NCBI GenBank assembly: GCA_937860195.1
Contig: CALMBN010000058.1
Location: 1-5,472 of the forward strand
DNA from: an uncultured Novosphingobium sp.
GTDB taxonomy: Bacteria > Pseudomonadota > Alphaproteobacteria > Sphingomonadales > Sphingomonadaceae
Direction: 5' to 3'
DNA: 5,472 nt
The notes beneath the pieces are model-generated. The model was not told the DNA's origin. It did no database searches and was given only the letters and a program-made list of their open reading frames with translations. This document shows, in pieces, positions 1 to 5,472 of this stretch. How positions within the stretch are numbered: the first letter of the stretch is position 1; each line of letters starts with the position of its first letter. The position numbers and the translations under genes are program-made.

Positions 1-499
1 AAGGAACCAGATCGCCGATCATGTTTCCCGCCGGCAGGTATCGGCAAACGAGCACATCGCGCCCGTTTCCGGTCGCCACCGCGCAGCCCAGTTCACGCGT
101 GGCGGGCCAGATCAACTGGGTATAATGGCCGACATCCTGCCACCGCCCAGTGGTCGAAACCTCCGGGAACTTGCCACTTTTGAAGTATTGCTTTTCGCCG
201 ATGAATGCACTGATCATCGCCTCGGGCTGGTAGTAGCCACTGGTCCCCATCCACAGGTTCTCGCCCGCGCCTTGCCGGTCTTTTGAATGTTCAAACACCC
301 CGCGCCGGGCGAGATCGGTAGCCCAAACCTGAGCCTGACCGGCCAGGACCGGGCTCCAGGAGAGTGGCGCAATGCCCATCTGCAACCGCTCTGCATTGTG
401 CGCGCCAAGTAGGCGCTGCTCAAACGGCTGCGGGCGCTGAGCGAAAGCCGGGATGGCCAGCAAGGCCAGAATGGGAATCAAAATGCGTGCGACTGACAT
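1..499 (-). CDS. Secreted CAP/SCP-domain protein (partial, C-terminal end cut by window edge)
   Basis: The first 166 residues are visible and only the extreme C-terminus appears missing. Residues 1-20 form a signal peptide: a short basic start, a hydrophobic core rich in I, L and A, and a likely cut after AFA before QRPQ, so the protein should be exported. The rest fits the CAP (cysteine-rich secretory protein/antigen 5/PR-1) fold: an N-terminal LSW...LA...A helix near residues 46-60, then H71, E80 (GEN), E102 and H125, which match the family's His/Glu/Glu/His cavity in order and rough spacing. The CAP1-like signature is VGHYTQLIW (123-131) and the CAP2-like signature is VCRYLPAGNMIG (151-162). 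C139 and C152 could form a disulfide. The ATG at 497-499 has AAGGA eight bases upstream. The gene is divergent from hemW. Bacterial CAP proteins have no single agreed function; binding of lipid or cell-wall material has been proposed for the superfamily. Confidence 0.9.
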   Translation of the reverse strand, partial: MSVARILIPILALLAIPAFAQRPQPFEQRLLGAHNAERLQMGIAPLSWSPVLAGQAQVWATDLARRGVFEHSKDRQGAGENLWMGTSGYYQPEAMISAFIGEKQYFKSGKFPEVSTTGRWQDVGHYTQLIWPATRELGCAVATGNGRDVLVCRYLPAGNMIGDLVP

Positions 500-545
500 A
501 CTGCCGTTCCTTGACTTTGCCGGATTAAGATAGCCTGAAGGCAGA
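500..545. promoter_or_regulatory. Short divergent intergenic region between CAP gene and hemW
   Basis: These 46 bases are the only non-coding DNA between two divergent genes, so promoters for both should lie here or reach into the coding ends. On the plus strand TTGACT at 511-516 resembles a -35 box, but no convincing -10 follows at 17 bases, so I do not define a promoter. Ribosome binding sites are visible in both directions: GAAGG at 537-541 for hemW, and AAGGA (complement of 508-512) for the CAP gene. The flanks form an imperfect inverted repeat (501-509 with 537-544). Confidence 0.4.
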
Positions 546-1697
546 ATGGCCCGCGCGCTCTACATTCATTGGCCGTTTTGCCTCGCGAAGTGCCCATATT
601 GTGATTTCAACAGCCATGTTCGCGAGAGTATCGACCATGCCGCATGGCAAGCCGCGCTGCTTGCTGAAATGCGACACGAACACGCGATCTGTGGCAGTGA
701 ACCGCTCGGCTCGATTTTTTTTGGCGGCGGCACCCCGAGCCTGATGCCGCCTGCGCTGGTCGAGGCGTTGCTGCGCGAAGCGGAAACCCTGTGGGGGTTT
801 GCCGACGGTATCGAGATCACTCTGGAAGGCAATCCATCGTCGATTGAAGCGGCGAATTATGCTGCGCTCGCCAGCGCCGGGATCAACCGGGTTTCTCTTG
901 GTCTGCAATCGCTCGACGATACGGCCCTGCGGTTTCTGGGGCGACTGCACAATGCCGAAGAGGGGCTGGCCGCGCTGGGCGTCGCACAGCGGCATTTCCA
1001 GCGGGTTTCGTTTGATCTGATCTATGCCCTGCCGGGCCAGACAACCGGGCAATGGGAGGCCGAACTGAGCCGGGCCCTGTCGTTCGGAACCAGCCATTTA
1101 TCGCTCTACCAGCTGACAATCGAACCGGGGACCAAGTTCGAGACGATGGTGCGGCAACACAAGTTTGAACCGCTGGGCAATGATGCCGCCGCTGATCTGT
1201 TCACCATCACCCGCTCCTTGACAGCCGCCGCTGGCCTGCCCGCCTACGAGATCAGCAACCACGCCCGGCTCGGCGAGGAGAGCCGCCACAACCTGACCTA
1301 TTGGCGCTATCACGACTACGCCGGGATCGGGCCCGGCGCGCATGGGCGACGCGGCGGCGTGGCGACAGTGCGGCACAAGAAGCCGGAAAACTGGCTGGCG
1401 GCGATGGCAGACAAGGGCAATGGCCTGTCTGAGGAGCGCGCCCTTTCGGCGAGCGAACAGGCCAGCGAGGCGCTGCTGATGGGGCTGCGACTGCGCGAAG
1501 GAGTGGATCTGGCAGACCTGGTACGGCGATTTGGGTTTGGGGCGGCCGAATTTATCAATGGTGCCAAGGCCGATTTCTACACTGGCAAGGGCCTTGTCTG
1601 GCGAGACGGCGACCAGATCGGCGTAACCGATGCCGGGATGCCGCTGCTCGATGGCCTGCTCGGCGAACTGGTGGCCGAAGGACTGGTCAGCGCATGA
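546..1697 (+). CDS. hemW: HemW, radical-SAM heme chaperone (HemN-like)
   Basis: This 383-residue protein has the length and full motif set of HemW, often mislabelled oxygen-independent coproporphyrinogen III oxidase. The N-terminus reads LYIHWPFC, and the cluster motif CxxxCxxC is C12, C16, C19, followed by DF. The extra cysteine that true HemN oxidases carry just after this motif is absent, which favours HemW. Further radical-SAM signatures are GGGTPS (60-65), EGNP (94-97), RVSLGLQS (115-122) and DLIYALPGQT (157-166). HNLTYW (248-253) matches the HNxxYW motif linked to heme binding, and GIGPGAHG (260-267) precedes a C-terminal winged-helix-like region (about 300-383). Family knowledge: HemW binds a 4Fe-4S cluster, SAM and heme, and passes heme to acceptor proteins in the cytoplasm. 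The ATG at 546 starts just before the conserved N-terminus and has GAAGG upstream. Its stop overlaps the xerC start by four bases (ATGA), so the two are probably co-transcribed and translationally coupled. Confidence 0.95.
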   Translation: MARALYIHWPFCLAKCPYCDFNSHVRESIDHAAWQAALLAEMRHEHAICGSEPLGSIFFGGGTPSLMPPALVEALLREAETLWGFADGIEITLEGNPSSIEAANYAALASAGINRVSLGLQSLDDTALRFLGRLHNAEEGLAALGVAQRHFQRVSFDLIYALPGQTTGQWEAELSRALSFGTSHLSLYQLTIEPGTKFETMVRQHKFEPLGNDAAADLFTITRSLTAAAGLPAYEISNHARLGEESRHNLTYWRYHDYAGIGPGAHGRRGGVATVRHKKPENWLAAMADKGNGLSEERALSASEQASEALLMGLRLREGVDLADLVRRFGFGAAEFINGAKADFYTGKGLVWRDGDQIGVTDAGMPLLDGLLGELVAEGLVSA

Positions 1698-2593
1698 CCC
1701 ACCCCGACATCCTTGAAGCCTGGACGGGCCACCTCACCGATGGCCGCCGCCGCTCGCCGCATACGGTGCGGGCCTATGGTGCGACAGCGGCGCGGTTGCT
1801 GGACACGCTTGGGGACACCAACTGGTCCGCCCTCGCCCGGCTCGATGCCGCAGCCCTGCGCCAACAGCTGGCGACGCGCCGTGCCGAGGGACTGAGCAAC
1901 GCCAGCGCCGCACGCGAACTGTCAGCGTTGAAGCAGTTCATCGCCTTTGCCCGTGCGCAAGCCGCAATGCTCGATCCCGCCCCACCCCGGATGCGTGGCC
2001 CGCGCGTCAAAAAGGGCTTGCCGCGCCCGGTCACGCCCGATGAAGCGGTTGGCCTCGCCCATGCGGTGGATGAGGGTGCCGCTGAGCCTTGGATCGGCGC
2101 GCGCGACCGGGCGGTTTTGCTGCTGCTCTACGGCGCGGGGATGCGGATCGCCGAGGCGCTGTCGCTTTGCGGCGGAGCATTGCCGCTTGGCGAAACACTG
2201 ATGGTCACAGGCAAGGGCGGCAAGCAACGCGTGGTGCCGATTCTGCCGTTGGTGCGCGATGCCGTGGCCGACTACGCCGCCCAATGCCCATGGCCATTGG
2301 GCAAAAACGAGGCATTGTTTCGCGGGGCCAAGGGAGGGCCGCTATCGCAAGGCATGGTTCAAAAGGCGATGGCCCGCGCCCGGATCGTGCTCGGCCTGCC
2401 GCCCAGCGCAACGCCCCATGCCTTGCGCCATTCGTTCGCGACCCATCTGCTCAGCGCTGGGGCGGACTTGCGCAGCCTTCAGGAATTGCTCGGCCACGCC
2501 AGTCTGGGCTCAACCCAGATCTACACCAAGGTTGATGCCGCCACCCTACTTGATGTCTACCGCAATGCCCACCCAAGGGAGAGCGCTGGCTAG
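1694..2593 (+). CDS. xerC: Tyrosine recombinase XerC
   Basis: This 299-residue protein is the usual size for Xer recombinases. Residues 1-95 form a SAM-like DNA-binding core domain, and about 110-299 form the catalytic domain. The full active site is visible: R151 in GAGMRIAEAL, K174 in GKGGKQR, H242 and R245 in PHALRHSFATHLL, H268 in LLGHASLG, and the nucleophile Y277 in QIYTKVD. The spacings H242-R245-H268-Y277 equal those of E. coli XerC (240-243-266-275). The end VYRNAHPR is XerC-like rather than XerD-like. Family role: with XerD it acts at dif near the replication terminus to resolve chromosome dimers during division, with activation by FtsK. No dif site or second recombinase is seen here, and nothing suggests a phage or integron integrase. 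The start overlaps the hemW stop (ATGA). The stop shares a CTAG with the convergent cupin gene. Confidence 0.92.
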   Translation: MTHPDILEAWTGHLTDGRRRSPHTVRAYGATAARLLDTLGDTNWSALARLDAAALRQQLATRRAEGLSNASAARELSALKQFIAFARAQAAMLDPAPPRMRGPRVKKGLPRPVTPDEAVGLAHAVDEGAAEPWIGARDRAVLLLLYGAGMRIAEALSLCGGALPLGETLMVTGKGGKQRVVPILPLVRDAVADYAAQCPWPLGKNEALFRGAKGGPLSQGMVQKAMARARIVLGLPPSATPHALRHSFATHLLSAGADLRSLQELLGHASLGSTQIYTKVDAATLLDVYRNAHPRESAG

Positions 2594-3048
2594 TGCGGGT
2601 GGTGTTCGCCGTCTGACACAAGTTCAGCATCCACCGGGCCTTCGAACGCGATGAACAAGACGCAGGGGACTTTGCTTTTACAAGATGCAACGTGCGGCAA
2701 GCCAGCCGGGCCATAGGCATAGTTTCCGGGCTTGAGCGTTGCAGTCTTTGCCCCATCATAGGTGACTTGCAGCGTTCCTTTGAGCAGGATCATCCGTTCT
2801 GCCGAGCTATGCTTGTGGCGCGGCAATATGGTACCCGGACCAACCTTCAACACAACGTCGGAATTCGGTTTGGCCGGATCGCCTTGCAGGACTGTCATCG
2901 AACAGGCTCCGGGAAAGATCGGCGGGCAACCTCCCCAAGTCACAGTTGTCGCGAAAACATCGGTGGCCAGCGGCATGGTTGGCATGTTTGCCATACCTGT
3001 GCCCGTCACACTGATCACGGCGAGTGCTATTGCTATCGGCTTGTGCAT
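2590..3048 (-). CDS. Exported small cupin-domain protein
   Basis: The predicted product has 152 residues. Residues 1-20 look like a signal peptide (basic MHKP, hydrophobic IAIALAVISV, likely cut after GMA). A single cupin barrel follows. Motif 1 fits the consensus exactly: G72, H78, H80, E84, G91. Motif 2 has G108, P114, G116 and H119, but the usual final Asn is Cys (C123). H78, H80, E84 and H119 are the expected metal ligands. Other cysteines are C41, C49 and C129, so two disulfides are possible in the periplasm. The C-terminus ends in a His-rich GEHHPH, perhaps another metal-contact point. The start is fixed by AGAAGGAG seven bases upstream of the ATG at 3046-3048; the frame stays open to 3264, but an earlier start would bury the signal peptide and run into dedA. 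Substrate and reaction cannot be read from the sequence; sugar, organic acid or metal binding are all possible for cupins. Confidence 0.88.
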   Translation of the reverse strand: MHKPIAIALAVISVTGTGMANMPTMPLATDVFATTVTWGGCPPIFPGACSMTVLQGDPAKPNSDVVLKVGPGTILPRHKHSSAERMILLKGTLQVTYDGAKTATLKPGNYAYGPAGLPHVASCKSKVPCVLFIAFEGPVDAELVSDGEHHPH

Positions 3049-3055
3049 CCAAAGG

Positions 3056-3063
3056 CTCCTTCT
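3056..3063 (-). promoter_or_regulatory. Strong ribosome binding site deciding the cupin start
   Basis: On the minus strand this reads AGAAGGAG, a near-ideal Shine-Dalgarno sequence, with seven bases to the ATG at 3046-3048. It selects this start over in-frame upstream starts reaching to 3264. It is the strongest such site in the window. Confidence 0.75.
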
Positions 3064-3132
3064 CTCGTTGGCTTTTTGCATCCACGACCCGGAACTTCTG
3101 TCGACACCAATACTAGCTAGATTGAACAGGGC

Positions 3133-3168
3133 CAAGACAATTGACAGACCGCCCGTCAAACCGTCTTG
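3133..3168 (-). terminator. Stem-loop after dedA, possible terminator or leader structure
   Basis: In minus-strand RNA, CAAGAC pairs with GUCUUG, two G-U pairs continue the stem, one U is bulged, and UUGAC pairs with GUCAA around a nine-base loop: about 13 pairs in all. The two G-U pairs would be A-C mismatches in the opposite RNA, so the structure favours the minus strand, the direction of dedA transcription. It lies about 30 bases past the dedA stop. There is no U-run after it, so it is not a classical intrinsic terminator; it may be a weak terminator or an RNA 3' end stabiliser. Confidence 0.35.
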
Positions 3169-3196
3169 TCGATCCATCCTGCCCCAATGTCGCCGT

Positions 3197-3796
3197 TCAG
3201 CCGCGCGGTTTCCAGGTCGCCACGCGCCAGGCGTAACCGGCCAGGGCCAACCCCAGTCCCCCAAAAATGATCACGTCCATCACCACGGTTGAGCTCTCAA
3301 GAAACTCGGCAAGAAACTCCCCGCCTTTGATCAGCGCGGTGTTCCACACTGCCGCTCCGGCAAAGGTGAAGGCCAGAAAGCGCCAATGACTCATGTGCGT
3401 CAGGCCGGCCGGAAGCGAGATCATCGTGCGCAGGAATGGCGAACACCGCAGCGCGAAGACGATCCATTGGCCGTGCCGCTGAAAAAACGCCGTCGCGCGC
3501 TCGATATCGTGCCATTCGAGCGTCAGCCAGCGGCCCCAGCGATCAACGATCGGTTGCAAGCGGCGATAGCCCCATTTATCTCCGGCCAGAAACCAGACAT
3601 AGTTGCCCAGCGTTGATCCCAGCGTGCCGACCGCGAGCAGCGGCCAGAAGCTCATCGATCCGCGTGCCACCGCAACCCCGCCCAACCCCATGATCACTTC
3701 GCTGGGAATCGGTGGAAAGACGTTCTCGATCACCATCAAGGCAAAGATGCCGAGGTAACCGCCTTGTTCGATCAGACGGACGATGAATTCGTTCAC
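3197..3796 (-). CDS. DedA-family (VTT domain) inner-membrane protein
   Basis: The predicted product has 199 residues, typical of DedA proteins. Family signatures are ENVFPPIPSE (24-33), with E24 and E33 in a membrane-embedded acidic loop, a G-rich segment LGSTLGNYVWFLAG (59-72), and RCSPFLRTMISLPAG (117-131), where R117 and R123 have the six-residue spacing of the essential arginine pair of E. coli YqjA. Hydrophobic segments lie near 14-23, 34-57, 60-72, 111-131, 138-156 and 169-190. Family knowledge: DedA proteins support membrane-potential homeostasis and envelope integrity, and some members recycle undecaprenyl phosphate or flip phospholipids. Which lipid this one handles is unknown. I chose the GTG at 3794-3796, which overlaps the gshB stop in GTGA and has GGGAAGG just upstream. 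The frame stays open to 3913, but those extra residues lie inside gshB and look non-membrane. Probably translated with gshB. Confidence 0.9.
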   Translation of the reverse strand: MNEFIVRLIEQGGYLGIFALMVIENVFPPIPSEVIMGLGGVAVARGSMSFWPLLAVGTLGSTLGNYVWFLAGDKWGYRRLQPIVDRWGRWLTLEWHDIERATAFFQRHGQWIVFALRCSPFLRTMISLPAGLTHMSHWRFLAFTFAGAAVWNTALIKGGEFLAEFLESSTVVMDVIIFGGLGLALAGYAWRVATWKPRG

Positions 3797-4749
3797 GACC
3801 TTCCCAAACGGCGCTCGATCGCATCCCAGATCCGCGCCGGGGTGTTGGTACCATTGAACTTGTCGATCGCCATGATCCCGGTTGGCGAAGTAACGTTGAT
3901 TTCGGTCAGCCATTTGCCGCCGATCACGTCGATCCCGACGAAGACCAGCCCGCGCGCTTTCAGTTCAGGCCCCATCACGGCGCAGATTTCTTCCTCACGC
4001 GCGGTCAGCGTCGTCGCTTCGGCATAGCCGCCCTGGGCCAGGTTCGAACGGAATTCACCAGCACCGGGGCGGCGATTGATTGCACCTGCAATCTCGCCAT
4101 CGATCAATACGATCCGCTTGTCGCCTTCGCTGATTTCGGACAGGAATGGCTGGAACATATGCGGTTCGACCCAGGCGTTGTCGAACAGTTCGATCAGTGC
4201 GCTCAGGTTCGATCCATCGGCCGGGATCCGCACCACCGCCTTGCCGCCATTGCCATGGAGCGGCTTCATCACCAGATCGCCGGGATGGCGGGCGTGGAAC
4301 TCCCTGACATCTTCAATTCGCCGGGCAATCAGGGTTGGCGGCATGTATTTCGCATAGTCGAGTACGAAGACTTTTTCTGGCGCATTGCGCACGCTGGCTG
4401 GATCGTTGACCACCAAAGTCTGGCCTTCGAGCCGCTCGAGCAGATGGGTTGCAGTGATGTAGGACAGATCGAACGGCGGGTCCTGGCGCATCAGCACCAC
4501 ATCGATGTCATTGGCCAGATCGATCGTGCGGCGATCTTCCATGGTGAAGTGATCGCCAGCGACACGCCGGACTGTGACCGGCGCTGCCCATGCAGTCAGG
4601 CGACCACTTTGATAGGCCAATGATTTGACGCCGTATTCGAAAACCGAATGCCCCCGCGCTTGTGCCGCTTCGATCAGGGCAAAGCTCGAATCCCCGGCTA
4701 TGTTGATGCCTTCGATGGGGTCCATCTGGACGGCGACGCGGAGTGACAT
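3793..4749 (-). CDS. gshB: Glutathione synthetase
   Basis: The predicted product has 318 residues, against 316 in E. coli GshB. It catalyses the ATP-dependent joining of gamma-glutamylcysteine and glycine to give glutathione in the cytoplasm. The N-terminal domain opens with VAVQMDPIEGINIAGDSS (5-22). RQDPPFDLSYI (88-98) and NDPASVRNAPEK (115-126) are classic GshB signatures. The ATP-grasp part shows VMKPLHGNGGKAVVRI (160-175, glycine-rich lid and nucleotide-contact lysine), DKRIVLIDGEIAGAINRRP (210-228), and GIDVIGGKWLTEINVTSPTG (272-291), where E283 and N285 are expected Mg-ATP ligands. All key positions look intact. The ATG at 4747-4749 directly precedes the conserved N-terminus; it has only a weak GGA upstream, so coupling from yraN, whose stop is 16 bases away, may help. 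The open frame to 4962 is antisense-like noise over yraN. gshA is not in the window. Confidence 0.96.
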   Translation of the reverse strand: MSLRVAVQMDPIEGINIAGDSSFALIEAAQARGHSVFEYGVKSLAYQSGRLTAWAAPVTVRRVAGDHFTMEDRRTIDLANDIDVVLMRQDPPFDLSYITATHLLERLEGQTLVVNDPASVRNAPEKVFVLDYAKYMPPTLIARRIEDVREFHARHPGDLVMKPLHGNGGKAVVRIPADGSNLSALIELFDNAWVEPHMFQPFLSEISEGDKRIVLIDGEIAGAINRRPGAGEFRSNLAQGGYAEATTLTAREEEICAVMGPELKARGLVFVGIDVIGGKWLTEINVTSPTGIMAIDKFNGTNTPARIWDAIERRLGRS

Positions 4750-4765
4750 GAGGGTTTGGTTCCAG

Positions 4766-5119
4766 CTAAAACAACAAGGCGTTTGCCATGTGGCGCGGGA
4801 AACGACGCGGCGCAAGCAGCAGCACGTCGATCCGCTGATCGTCGCCGGTTCTCGCGAATCGGTGTGCGATGGCCTGGGCGGCTGCGGCAACCCGGCGCAG
4901 GCGATATTCGTCGATTGCAAAATCAAGGTCGGCTGCTTTGGAACGCCATTTAACCTCGACAAAAATCACCATCCGGCCCCGGCGTGCGACCAGATCGATT
5001 TCACCGCGTGGGGTCTTCACCCGTTGCGCCAGAATTCGCCAGCCCTTGAAGCGAAGATACCACGCGGCGAGCACTTCGCCGCGCCGGCCACGAGCTTCGC
5101 GTTCGGCGCGGGAGCTCAC
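4766..5119 (-). CDS. yraN: YraN/UPF0102 family protein, endonuclease-like fold
   Basis: The predicted product has 117 residues, normal for UPF0102. It shows the family pattern in order: GRRGE (11-15), a helix AAWYLRFKGWRIL (18-30), GEIDLVA (39-45) and FVEVKWR (53-59). E15, D42, E55 and K57 match a PD-(D/E)xK-like nuclease core. Its biochemical role is not settled in the family; the fold suggests nucleic-acid cleavage or processing, and the conserved placement beside rsmI is the main context clue. The start is a GTG at 5117-5119, overlapping the rsmI stop in GTGA, so it is very likely translated with rsmI. The N-terminus is rich in Arg and Glu. gshB follows after 16 bases. Confidence 0.88.
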   Translation of the reverse strand: MSSRAEREARGRRGEVLAAWYLRFKGWRILAQRVKTPRGEIDLVARRGRMVIFVEVKWRSKAADLDFAIDEYRLRRVAAAAQAIAHRFARTGDDQRIDVLLLAPRRFPRHMANALLF

Positions 5120-5472
5120 TTAAGCTCCAGCGCACGTGCATAGAGCACCTTGCGGTCGAGGCCAGTTGCCCTGGCAACTTCAGCGGCGGCCTGGCTTGGC
5201 TTTTTGGTGCGCAGAGCTTCGGCCAGCAAGATCTCGGCATCTGCAAAGCTGGTCCGCGCCGGACCTGGCGGGGCGATAACCAGCACGATCTCACCCTTGG
5301 GGGGATGTGAGGTGTAATGGGTGATCAGCTCTTCGGGTGAACCGCTGCGGCATTCTTCGAACAGCTTGGTCAGTTCGCGTGCCACTGCTACTTCGCGGCC
5401 CGGCAAGACATCACCGATTGCCGCCAAGGCGTCCGTCAGACGCGGGGCCGTTTCATAGAACACCAGTGTGGC
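5116..5472 (-). CDS. rsmI: 16S rRNA 2'-O-ribose C1402 methyltransferase RsmI (partial, N-terminal part outside window)
   Basis: Only the last 118 residues are present, of about 280 expected; the frame runs unbroken to the right edge. The visible part starts within TLVFYETAPRLTDAL, a signature of RsmI (YraL) in the tetrapyrrole-methylase fold, followed by VAVARELTKLFEE and GEIVLVIAPP. The last 30 or so residues (KKPSQAAAEVARATGLDRKV, then LYARALEL) form the small helical C-terminal domain typical of RsmI. Family role: SAM-dependent 2'-O-methylation of C1402 in 16S rRNA, in the ribosomal decoding centre, together with RsmH. The stop overlaps the yraN GTG start by four bases. It heads the minus-strand run rsmI-yraN-gshB-dedA, whose promoter must lie outside this window. 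Confidence 0.93.
   Translation of the reverse strand, partial: ATLVFYETAPRLTDALAAIGDVLPGREVAVARELTKLFEECRSGSPEELITHYTSHPPKGEIVLVIAPPGPARTSFADAEILLAEALRTKKPSQAAAEVARATGLDRKVLYARALELK

Larger units (their letters stand above)
3049..3196 (-). promoter_or_regulatory. Intergenic leader between dedA and the cupin gene
   Basis: This 148-base stretch is the longest non-coding DNA in the window. It lies downstream of dedA and upstream of the cupin gene on the same strand. It holds a stem-loop (3133-3168) in its dedA-proximal half, a CTAGCTAG palindrome (3113-3120), and the cupin ribosome binding site. TAGTAT (complement of 3110-3115) could serve as a -10 box, but the best -35-like TTGTCT sits 19 bases upstream, so the promoter is only tentative. 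The gap size and strong ribosome binding site suggest that the cupin gene has its own promoter. Confidence 0.35.

Noticed and set aside
511..539. TTGACT as a sigma-70 -35 box for hemW
   Set aside because: No acceptable -10 hexamer lies 16-18 bases downstream, and that position is too close to the ATG.
525..1097. 190-codon minus-strand open frame antisense to hemW
   Set aside because: It lies entirely over hemW and its upstream region, has no recognisable motif or good ribosome binding site, and is expected by chance in GC-rich DNA.
1694..2593. Mobile-element or integron integrase instead of XerC
   Set aside because: Length, catalytic spacing and the AHPR C-terminus fit chromosomal XerC, and there is no attachment site, tRNA or cargo nearby.
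3049..3264. N-terminal extension of the cupin frame to 3264
   Set aside because: It would bury the signal peptide and overlap the dedA 3' end, while a near-ideal ribosome binding site supports the start at 3048.
2692..3292. Overlapping plus-strand open frames of 142 and 176 codons opposite the cupin gene
   Set aside because: They are shadows of the cupin and dedA coding strands, with no domain features.
3797..3913. N-terminal extension of the DedA frame into gshB
   Set aside because: The extra residues are polar, unlike DedA N-termini, and overlap the conserved end of gshB; the GTG at 3796 gives a standard four-base overlap.
4750..4962. N-terminal extension of gshB to 4962
   Set aside because: It overlaps the conserved body of yraN, and the GshB N-terminus is already complete at 4749.
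4625..5143. 172-codon plus-strand open frame opposite yraN and the start of gshB
   Set aside because: No motif is recognisable and it is antisense to two well-supported genes.

Overview
The window looks like a housekeeping stretch of a GC-rich alphaproteobacterial chromosome, most likely from the Sphingomonadales. That assignment rests on the high GC content, the alphaproteobacterial-style order rsmI-yraN-gshB and the general look of the proteins. It is an inference from sequence character, not from a database match. Eight protein-coding genes cover almost all of the window. I found no rRNA, tRNA, CRISPR array, insertion sequence or phage gene.

Layout from left to right. On the minus strand, running off the left edge, is a secreted CAP/SCP-domain protein (1-499) that the window cuts near its C-terminus. 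A 46-base gap separates it from the divergent plus-strand pair hemW (546-1697) and xerC (1694-2593), which overlap by four bases. xerC converges on a minus-strand gene for a small exported cupin (2590-3048), and the two stop codons share one CTAG. A 148-base non-coding gap (3049-3196) lies upstream of the cupin gene and holds a stem-loop plus the likely cupin promoter. The rest is a tight minus-strand run read from right to left: rsmI (partial, 5116-5472), yraN (4766-5119), gshB (3793-4749) and a DedA-family membrane protein (3197-3796).

Functionally the genes are mostly core maintenance. RsmI methylates 16S rRNA, GshB makes glutathione, DedA proteins act in membrane lipid-carrier recycling, HemW is a heme-handling radical-SAM-family protein, and XerC resolves chromosome dimers. 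YraN is a conserved nuclease-fold protein of uncertain role. The CAP protein and the cupin both carry signal peptides and are the least understood genes here.

I found no undescribed multi-gene system. The points worth a second look are small: the stem-loop between dedA and the cupin gene, the cysteine pattern of the cupin, the shared stop codons, and the repeated GTGA start/stop overlaps in the rsmI run.
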